From: Drechslera avenae
Lineage: Eukaryota > Ascomycota > Dothideomycetes > Pleosporales > Pleosporaceae
DNA: 64,000 nt
Direction of reading: 5' to 3'
NCBI GenBank assembly: GCA_034640345.1
Contig: JAXRVH010000046.1
Location: forward strand, 62,001-126,000
Shown piece by piece: positions 56,408 to 64,000 of the stretch. A program made the position numbers and the translations under genes. Each line of letters starts with the position of its first letter. Position 1 is the stretch's first letter. The notes below the pieces were generated by a model. The model ran no database searches and had not been told where the DNA came from. It was given only the letters and a program-made list of their open reading frames with translations.

Positions 56408-57437
56408 CCTGAGACAACTCATATTGGCGGTGGCCGAAGAGTGGAGAGTAGACGGGAATGCGAGAGGTCCTGGTGGGTTCGATGTTGGAGGTCGTCGATG
56501 ATGGCGTTGCGCCCTACTTCAATGTTACAAACTAAATCCCGCCGCCCTTGATTGGATCGGTAGGCCTCGGCTGCATCGTCTGCCATCCAGCTGCCATCCC
56601 GGCTTTTCTTCTTGAGCGCGACATCTGGACGCATCTTTGCCTCTACGTCTGGAGTCGTGATCAAATACATTGCGCTACCATTTCCCTATGTTATAGATTG
56701 CAATGCCAAACTCCACCCAAGTTCAACATGTGAGCTTGACTATTAGAGCGGATTCTGCACACCGGATAGCCTTTTGCTCGATAATCCAAACAGGAGACGT
56801 TTGTGAGATTCGTTCCAGCGTTACATCTGCCGAAGCACATGACTTCTTTCCTGATACCGCCGCCTGTATTCCTCCACGTATATCATCTAGTCCCTAGACT
56901 GTTATTCCTCAAGCGTCGCCGCTGGCGCTAGATCTAGAGCCTCATTCGTCGTCGTCATAGACGTTCCCACACGATCACATGGCTCGCCCGTCTGTTGTTC
57001 CCGGCCACACTCTCGGCCCGTTGTAGCCTTTGTGCTGTATGTATAGCCGTCCTGGTCACCGACCTCGGTAAATTTTAATCTAGGCTCAATGTGTATGTAC
57101 TATATCGTTCTTCATGAGCCATGTTGGAGCAATGTCTTCCGGCATCACATTGTCACGTGATCCATGATCATGCCGTCTGAGCTCTCGCCTGTAGTGACAT
57201 GACTCGCTACGCACAGCGGCCATAATTCCAGCGCCCACACCACGCTAGCTCCAGCTAGACCAACAGCCTTGATCCTAAGTAAATTACGATTTCACCGTGA
57301 TTGGCACGTGTATTGAATTGGGGAATCGTTGAATTTTTGTTCAATCGCTCATGACTGGCATCCATGTTGTAGACCTATCCCGAGCGCCAAAGCCCATGTG
57401 AAGAAAGCATGCACTCCGTACCACCACCACCTCAACT
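56408..57437. other. Intergenic, no gene seen
   Basis: Promoter of the SDH gene and 3' region of the L3 gene. Short frames only. Confidence 0.5.
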
Positions 57438-58784
57438 CTAAGACGAAGACTGGAGGTCCTTCTTGAGGACACCCTCGTACTGCCTCTTCTCCGCCGGTGT
57501 CTGGTAAGCACCGTGACCGAACTTGGAAGAGGTGTCGATCCACTTGAGCTCAACCTTCTCCAGCGCCCTCCTGCTGGTGTGGATGAACATGGACTTGCGC
57601 AGGGTCATGACGCGCTTCTTGACACCAGGGCAGTTACCCTTGAGGAGGAGGAAGTCGTTCTTGACCTCACCATAGCGGACGAAGCCACCCATGCTGTTGT
57701 GCGTTAGTGTTGGTTCGTATGTGCAGGATAGCATGTGACTTACGGTGTAATGCGCTTCTTGGAAACATCGAAGTCAGTTGAGGCGTTACCCTCGTCATCG
57801 GCCTTACCAATACGGTAAATCTTGTGGTTGACCGAGGTACGGTGGTGGTAACCCATCTGACCAGCACGGGCAACAGTCCATTGTACGTGGGCCGGATGCC
57901 AGGCACCGATACAGGCGACCTTGCGGAGACCCTTGTGTGTCTTACGGGGAAGCTTCTTGGTGCCCCATCGGGAGGTAACACCGTTGTATCCGTGACCCTT
58001 TGTGACGGCGATAACGTCAATCATCTCGTTGGCCTCGAAGATGGAGCTGATCTCGATGGGCTTCTCGAACAGTCCGTGGCCGTGGGCAACCTTGTCAGCG
58101 ATGCTGCCACCGTTGATCTGGATCTCCATAAGGTGGGCCTTCTTCTGCTTGAGCGGGGTCTTTGAGATCTGGGTGTGGGCGAGGACGCGGACGACGGTGC
58201 AGTACTTCTTCATGCGCTCGAGCTCGCGGGTGATTGACTGGCCGTTGCTCTCCGAGTGCTTCTTGGCGTACTTGGTGAAGGCCTTCTTCTTGCTCTTGTA
58301 CCAGTTGCGGTAGAAGCGGCGCTTGACCTCGTCGCTCAGGTGCTCAGCCCAGACGGTGGTGAGCGAGCGGAGACCACGGGGAGTCTCAATGTAGCCGACA
58401 AGACCGACAGCGATCATCTGGAGGCGTGTTAGTCATGTGCCTAGCTTAATTGCTGTGGATAGGCGTATGCATACGGGAGGGGTCTCGATGACGGTGCAGG
58501 CCTCGACAATCTCCTTCTTGTGCAACTTGGCACCGGGTCGGTCGAGATCGCGGACAATCGTAGTCATACCGGCCTTGTAGCCCATGGCCGCTGTGAGGTG
58601 GACGGGCTTCTTGGGGTCATCCTTGGGGAAGCTGGCAATGGCAGTCAGCGTGCTGCCAAACATGCGGCGGTGGGTGGCAGCAGCGAAATTACCTCTTCAC
58701 CTTACCCCGGTGACGGGCGGCGCGCTTTCGCGGCAAAAAGGCCAGAGACCCGTGGCGGGGGGCTTCGAACTTCCTGTGGGACAT
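57438..58784 (-). CDS. rpl3: 60S ribosomal protein L3
   Basis: Four exons, 58784-58693, 58631-58475, 58417-57744 and 57693-57438, give 392 residues, the usual eukaryotic size. Introns are 61, 57 and 50 bases. The N-terminus MSHRKFEAPRHGSLAFLPRK is nearly invariant in eukaryotic L3. Further landmarks: HLTAAMGYKAGMTTIVRD, FEKPIEISSIFEANEMIDVI, VTKGHGYNGVTSRWGTKKLP (the tip near the peptidyl transferase centre) and TPMGGFVRYGEV. L3 is a core large-subunit protein contacting the peptidyl transferase centre and A-site. Confident. Confidence 0.97.
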
Positions 58785-59347
58785 GGCGAGTTCGATGTGC
58801 TATGGTTAGTAGGTGTCGAAGTTGTCGAAGAAGTTCTGTCGCTGGGAGCCGACGAATATTGTTGTGGGCGGCGCGAGCGATCTGCGCTAGCCGGAAGCGG
58901 CAAGGCATGGTTTGCGGCGCCAAGACCTGCCACTGGAGTCGGACTCTCCCCCACTAAGCTGGTGAATCGAGGTATCAACGAACACGCTTTGTCTCTGTAC
59001 CTGCGCTGCTGTTCCCTGCGTCGCCGCCCGCCCGCCCTCGTCGTTCCCGCTGCCGAGTCGATTCCTCCGGCGCTCAACCATACAGAGGCTCTTCCCACCG
59101 CCCGCCCCCGCCATCAATCACGCAACTACCAAGACACCGCTCCCACTACATCATCACCACCGCCATCCGCCCACCCCCCACCGCCCGCTGTGCACCTCGC
59201 CGCTGCTACGCCGCCGCTGGCCATTCTTGCAACTCCCTCGATAGCTTGCACATTGACACGTCACTCGCCGCTGCGTGCCAAACACAATAAAGCGCTAACT
59301 GCACTTGATACCTCTCCGCTGGTGTTCCGCAATCCTTGTCAACAATC
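58785..59347. promoter_or_regulatory. Divergent promoter region, L3 / PP2A B subunit
   Basis: 563 bases between two divergent starts. It is C-rich near the PP2A side. Open frames through it are shadows of promoter composition. Confidence 0.45.
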
Positions 59348-61147
59348 ATGGTAGAAGCAGAAGGCAACCCCACGACGTGGAAATTTACCCAGTACGTACC
59401 ACCCCTTTCGCCAGACATACCGACTGCCACTGCGAGCTCGGCCTGCATTATGCTTGCGAGTGCGTCGAAGCGCCCCGGGAACGCCACTGACTGAGACAGG
59501 TGCTTCGGCGACAAGGGCGATGTTGAAGACATAACCGAAGGTACGTACCTTTTTCTTACCACATCCTCGCTCTGTTCAGTCTATTAATACTTGCATGCAA
59601 TTGCTGACAGCGAGCGCAGCCGACATCATCTCCACCGTCGAGTTTGACCAGACGGGTAACTACCTCGCAACTGGCGACAAGGGCGGCCGTGTAGTACTAT
59701 TCGAGAGGAACGAGACGGTACGCTGTCCCTCCGAAGCCCCTTTACTGGCGGCAATGCTAACCAGACGCAGAAAAAAACCTGCGAATACAAGTTCCACACC
59801 GAGTTCCAATCGCATGAACCAGAGTTCGACTATCTAAAGTCGCTCGAGATCGAAGAGAAGATCAACAAGATCAAGTGGTGCCGCCGGCAAAACGCCTCAC
59901 ACTACCTCCTCTCCACAAACGACAAGACAATCAAACTATGGAAAGTGTTTGAGAAGTCGCTCAAGGTGGTGGCTGAAAACAACCTGTCACACGAATTGAC
60001 GCCAGGAGGTGGGGTTGCTGGTGGAGGCGGTCCCGTCAGGAACCCGAATGCTCAGTTCCGCAGCGCCACCGACCTGAAGCTTCCGCGCCTCACACACCAC
60101 GACACTGTCGTCGCCGCGGTACCTCGAAAGACGTATGCAAACGCACACGCCTACCACATCAACAGCATATCTGTCAACAGCGATGGCGAGACATTCATCA
60201 GCAGCGACGATCTGCGCATCAACCTCTGGAACCTTAACATCCAGGACCAGAGCTTCAACATTGTCGACATCAAACCGGCTAACATGGAGGAGCTTACCGA
60301 GGTCATCACAGCTGCCGAGTTCCACCCCATTAGCTGCAATTGGTTCATGTATGCAAGCTCCAAGGGCACTATCAAGCTGGCCGATATGCGAGAGAGTGCG
60401 CTGTGCGACCAGCACGCGAAACGTGAGTTACCTCAGTCTCTCTCCTCCACAAGTCGATCCTAATATCCGTTTTTCAGAATTCGAACAAGAGGAAGACCCA
60501 TCGTCGCGCTCCTTCTTTTCCGAGATCATTTCATCCATTTCCGACGTACGATTTTCACACGATGGACGATACATTCTGTCACGCGACTACCTGACAGTCA
60601 AGATTTGGGACGTAAACATGGAGAAGACTCCAGTGAAGACGATCCCTATCCATGAGCACCTACGACCCAGACTCTGTGATACGTATGAAAACGACAGCAT
60701 TTTCGACAAGTTCGAGGTCGTTTTCTCTGGCGATGCTAAGAATGTCATGACTGGCAGCTACAACAACAATTTCATGATATATCCATCAGACAATGACAAG
60801 GATACTGAGGTTGTACTCCAGGCGGACAAGTCTGCATTCAAGGCCAAAAAGGTTGGAATTCCCACGCCCATGAACTCTTCGACAAGCCCGACAGGCAGCA
60901 ACGCCAGCAAGAAGGGTGGTTCAAGAGCCGGTAGTCCCGCTGCAGGCGCTGTTGGGCAAGGGCAACGCATGAGGAAAGAAACCGATGCAGATCAGATTGA
61001 CTTCAACAAGAAGATCCTACACATGAGCTGGCACCCATTCGAGGACAGCATTGCTATAGCAGCGACAAACAACGTAAGCGATTCCCGTGTCTTGACAACA
61101 AAAGCCAAGCTAACAGTCTGTAGCTTTTTGTTTTCTCCGCATTGTAG
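59348..61147 (+). CDS. cdc55: Protein phosphatase 2A regulatory subunit B (B55/PR55)
   Basis: Six exons, 59348-59391, 59500-59540, 59620-59717, 59771-60422, 60478-61073 and 61124-61147, give 484 residues. Introns are 108, 79, 53, 55 and 50 bases; the last exon is 24 bases and encodes LFVFSAL. The acceptor at 59619 is chosen over 59610 because it gives the family sequence TEADIISTVEFD. WD40 propeller landmarks: GNYLATGDKGGRVVLFERNE, FDYLKSLEIEEKINKIKW, HYLLSTNDKTIKLWKV, ISSDDLRINLWNL, DVRFSHDGRYILSRDYLTVKIWDVN and GSYNNNFMIY. A fungal-type low-complexity insert (Ser/Gly/Ala-rich) lies near residue 425. It directs PP2A to substrates in mitotic exit, septation and morphogenesis (yeast Cdc55, S. 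pombe Pab1). Confident. Confidence 0.94.
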
Positions 61148-61915
61148 GGTAGCCATGATTCACGAATATCGCCATAGAAGACCTGCAAACAGTAGTCTAC
61201 GCTTGTTAGGTTCTTGGCCATCCTTAACTTCCCATCTTCATTTCAGTGTTGGCAGCAGCCTGCCAGGTGGCGCTAGGATGATAGAACAAGAGCATTCATG
61301 GCGAAATGGGGCGAGAATGCAGATGAAGGATGTCGCAATGCGGATTACGAACAGATGGCCGCAGAGCAGTGTAGATTGCAACACCACGATAATGACTCTG
61401 AATGGTGCAGAGAAATAACAAAAGAAATCATAATCAATGACTTGGAGCGTGATGTTTTGTGATTTCTAGGGATAGTCGGTCTTACGGCCTTTTGCACAGG
61501 GCACTTCGGGAGAAACCCGATCCCTGGATTCTGGAAATATGCTTGTTTGGGTAAGACCACGATTTCACGTTAGCGCCCGTGAGGCTCTCATCACACCCTA
61601 GACTTCCACGTTGCGTCTCGGATTGTCTCAAGCGTCTCCATCGACTTTTGTAATCCGCCAGAGGATGCTCAATTTACGGGAAGCGATTTAAATTTATTGA
61701 TCCAGTGTGAGTGCATCTTTTCCGGATAGTTGCGTCACTGGTGCTTGTTTGTGCAGAATGCGTAGTTTGATTTCGCACTTGCCAGCTTACCGTCGTCTGT
61801 CTCTACCACATCGGGTGTTTAACATTCATCAGCCCTGTCATTCCTACTCGCATCGGCGTGAGAACGACAAGTATTTCTACAATACGTTTTTATCAACACG
61901 TCCGTTTCGGCTACC
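61148..61915. other. Intergenic, no gene seen
   Basis: 3' region of the PP2A gene and promoter of the transporter gene. The open frame that runs past the PP2A stop is an unspliced read-through of the last intron, not a gene. Confidence 0.5.
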
Positions 61916-63114
61916 ATGGCCGCAATTGCGTCTGTTGTCAGCAGCTTCTCGCTCATTTTTGGAGGGTGTTGCGCCAATGTAAGAAGGCTGAACCACGTCT
62001 CTACAATACCCAGCTAACGTTGCAAAGGTTTACTGCCTGGAAGCAATAGTAAAGTAAGGCATAAGTGTTTATTGTGCTCAATGCACCTACTAATACAAGC
62101 CAGAAAAGAGCCTAACAGCGGTCTGCTCATCACACTCTTCCAGTTTGTGTTTACATGTCTCTCGACGTTACACTACCAGTTCGATCCAAATGGCCGTTAC
62201 TTTGTAAGAAGCTCGCCAGTACCGTTCCGGAAGTGGTGCGTCAGCGCAGCGTTGTTCTTCACGGTCAACATGATGAACAATTGGGCTTTCGCCTTCGACA
62301 TTTCGGTCCCGGTGCACATCATCCTTAGGAGCTTTGGTAGTGTGACGACCATGGCGGCTGGATGGCTTCGCGGCAAGAGGTACACGCCTCTACAGGTCTT
62401 CTCGGTGGCAATCCTGACGATCGGTGTCATGGTTTCAGCGTGGGCAGATGCTCAATCAAAGGTACGGCAAGTTTTGCAACCAGGTGTTTGCAGGCACTGA
62501 CGATACAGGGCAAAACCATGGACACGTCGAGCTCGGCCGAATCCAACTCGTCGCTTCAGGCAGGTCTTTTGATCCTGCTAGTTGCACAGTTACTTTCGGC
62601 GTGGATGGGCGCCTACGTCGAGGACATCTACCGCGACCACGGCAAAGACTGGCAGGCAAACCTCTTCTACTCTCACCTACTGTCTATCCCATTCTTCGCC
62701 GGGTTTGCGCCGGTCCTCAGACAGCAATTCCAGCGCTTACAAGCCTCGCAATCGTTCCAGGTCCCTCCCAAGGTCGCTGCAACTCTCCCACCAATTGTCA
62801 ACAGCCTTCTGGCCTCGACCTCGCAGCACGTAATCTTCCTGACAGCCAACGCGCTCACACAATTGCTCTGCATCACGGGTGTCAACATGCTAAGTGCTAA
62901 CACGTCTGCTGTCACTGTTACAATAGTGTTAAACATTAGAAAGCTGGTGAGCTTCTTGCTGAGTATCTGGATCTTTGGGAATCAGATGACTGGGATGATG
63001 AAAGTGGGGGCTGCTATGGTGTTTGGTGCTGGTGCCCTGTACGGATGGGAGACATCGTATCGCATCCCGCAGCAAAAGAAGGCTGAAGCGGTAAAGACGA
63101 AGAAGGGGCAATGA
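61916..63114 (+). CDS. yea4: Nucleotide-sugar transporter, UDP-GlcNAc type (Yea4/SLC35B-like)
   Basis: Four exons, 61916-61978, 62028-62053, 62104-62461 and 62509-63114, give 350 residues. Introns are 49, 50 and 47 bases and the second exon is 26 bases. About ten hydrophobic segments are visible, from VVSSFSLIFGGCCANVYCLEAIV at the N-terminus to VGAAMVFGAGALYGWE. Motifs of the SLC35B4/Yea4 group: KEPNSGLLITLFQF, NNWAFAFDISVPVHIILRSFG, WMGAYVEDIYRDHGKDWQANLFYSHLLSIPFF and a C-terminal lysine-rich ER-retrieval-like tail (KAEAVKTKKGQ). It likely imports UDP-N-acetylglucosamine into the ER or Golgi lumen for chitin or glycan synthesis. The frame is closed at every join, so the model is firm; exact substrate is inferred. 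Confidence 0.9.
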
Positions 63115-63464
63115 TGAGGCAATGTGGCAAGTGGGGCAATTCAGGCTTGTACGATAGCCAGATATCATCTGGCTCTGGCCACGAGGGGGAGAGTTAGTAG
63201 CGTATATAAATCGGATCAATATAGCGCATATACGCCAAGTTCTCTCACCTGCGGGCCCCTCTCGACATGGACTCGGCCAATGACGTCCGGTGCAGGGGTC
63301 AGGTTGGCAAGCGAAGATCCCATTGCGGATTGGTCGATTCAGACCGAGACCCTGAACTCGCGATTAGGTGTCGTGTCTCTAAGAGCTGGACCAACCAACC
63401 CCAACACTCCTTTCTAATTTCTTCATCCTGTTCCTTTTGTCGCTCATCGACTTCTACCCCCACC
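63115..63464. other. Promoter of the PMT4 gene
   Basis: 350 bases. TATATAAAT at 63203-63211 is a candidate TATA element for the PMT4 gene. Confidence 0.45.
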
Positions 63465-64000
63465 ATGTCCTCCCCTCCTGGCACTGTCCGCCAGAGAACA
63501 GGCAAGGACAAGAAGCGCCCCGTCTCGCCCAACCCAGAGGCCTTGTCTGAGAAGGTGGCCGAAAAGGTGGCCAATGTAGTCGAGAAAGCGAAGCCGGTCA
63601 TGGACAAGGTCAAGCCGTACAAGGCACCGCAGCAAGGTGGAGAGTGGGACTACAAGCTCGCCATTGCCGTCATGACGGTCCTTGCCTTCATCACGCGCTT
63701 CTGGGGCATCCGGCATCCTGACCAGGTTGTCTTCGACGAGGTGCACTTTGGAAAGGTGTGCATATACCAACGACATTGAATTTGTTGTTTTTGTTTTTGC
63801 GGTTTGACCAGATGGCTAATTGCATATCCAGTTTGCTTCCTACTACCTCCAACGAACCTACTTTTTCGATGTCCACCCTCCCTTTGGAAAGCTCCTTTTC
63901 GCCTTCGCTGGCTGGCTTGTCGGATACAAGGGCGACTTCTTGTTCGAGAACATTGGCGACTCGTACATCACGAACAAGGTTCCCTATGTCGCCTACCGCG
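63465..64000 (+). CDS. pmt4: Protein O-mannosyltransferase Pmt4, 5' part
   Basis: Exon 1 63465-63755, intron 63756-63831 (76 bases, GTGTGC donor, GCTAAT branch point, CCAG acceptor), exon 2 from 63832 to the right edge. About 153 residues are visible. The charged cytosolic N-terminus (VRQRTGKDKKRP) leads to the first membrane helix (YKLAIAVMTVLAFITRFWGI). It is followed by the catalytic loop VVFDEVHFGKFASYYL, whose Asp-Glu pair is required in PMTs, and by TYFFDVHPPFGKLLFAFAGWLVGY. Those sequences match the Pmt4 subfamily, which mannosylates membrane proteins in the ER as a homodimer, rather than Pmt1 or Pmt2. The remaining ~600 residues lie off-window. The start is the first ATG after the TATA element and gives a normal N-terminus. 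Confidence 0.92.

Noticed and set aside
59611..59619. Alternative acceptor adding three residues to PP2A B subunit exon 3
   Set aside because: In frame, but the downstream acceptor at 59619 yields the conserved TEADIISTVEFD; kept only as a possible minor isoform.
61074..61418. Read-through frame extending the PP2A B subunit past residue 477
   Set aside because: A GTAAGC donor and TAG acceptor give the family C-terminus LFVFSAL with a stop at 61147; the extension is intron plus 3' UTR.
1..64000. CRISPR arrays, bacterial operons or prophage-like modules
   Set aside because: The DNA is eukaryotic throughout (spliced genes, nuclear tRNA intron); no regularly spaced repeats were seen.

Overview
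The window is chromosomal DNA of a filamentous ascomycete, most likely a dothideomycete of the Pleosporales type. Evidence: short (about 41 to 170 base) GT-AG introns with CTAAC/CTGAC-like branch points, housekeeping genes with Pezizomycotina-style exon layouts (dynein intermediate chain, Dnm1, Vps10, SDH flavoprotein, L3, PP2A B subunit, Pmt4), an intron-containing tRNA-Asp, and repeats carrying RIP-type transition mutations. Species placement is inference. Most genes are split, so many were assembled here by joining exons across canonical splice sites with reading-frame checks.

Layout: 1-0.45 kb is the 5' end of a patatin-domain gene running off the left edge. 0.5-4.1 kb is a gene-poor, repeat-bearing island with a pair of direct repeats, a pair of inverted repeats and a tandem duplication. 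Nested inside it is a small, three-exon, cysteine-rich secreted protein gene (2948-3261) with the features of an effector candidate. 4.2-13 kb holds a SET/MYND methyltransferase-like gene, a small basic nuclear-type protein with a GC-AG intron, and two Ser/Thr-rich cell-surface proteins. 13.8-17.6 kb is a divergent pair: a Gfo/Idh/MocA oxidoreductase and a fungal transcription factor with an unusual cysteine cluster. 17.7-26.9 kb holds a single-pass membrane protein, dynein intermediate chain, ATP synthase subunit e and Dnm1. 28.2-34.8 kb holds an isochorismatase-family hydrolase, a secreted PEBP, a seven-helix rhodopsin-like membrane protein and a GT34-type glycosyltransferase.

34.8-43.3 kb is sparse: a tRNA-Asp(GUC), a broken F-box-like gene and a secreted FAD oxidoreductase. 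43.3-44.7 kb is a secreted subtilisin. 48.5-64 kb is a housekeeping block: VPS10, SDH flavoprotein, ribosomal protein L3, PP2A B subunit, a UDP-GlcNAc-type transporter and the start of PMT4. Several genes belong to the secretory pathway and its glycosylation (Vps10, GT34, nucleotide-sugar transporter, Pmt4) and several to mitochondria (ATP synthase e, SDH, Dnm1), but fungal gene order gives little functional grouping.

The most notable region is the effector-like gene within RIP-marked inverted repeats at 1.8-4.1 kb. I did not find a clearly new multi-gene system.
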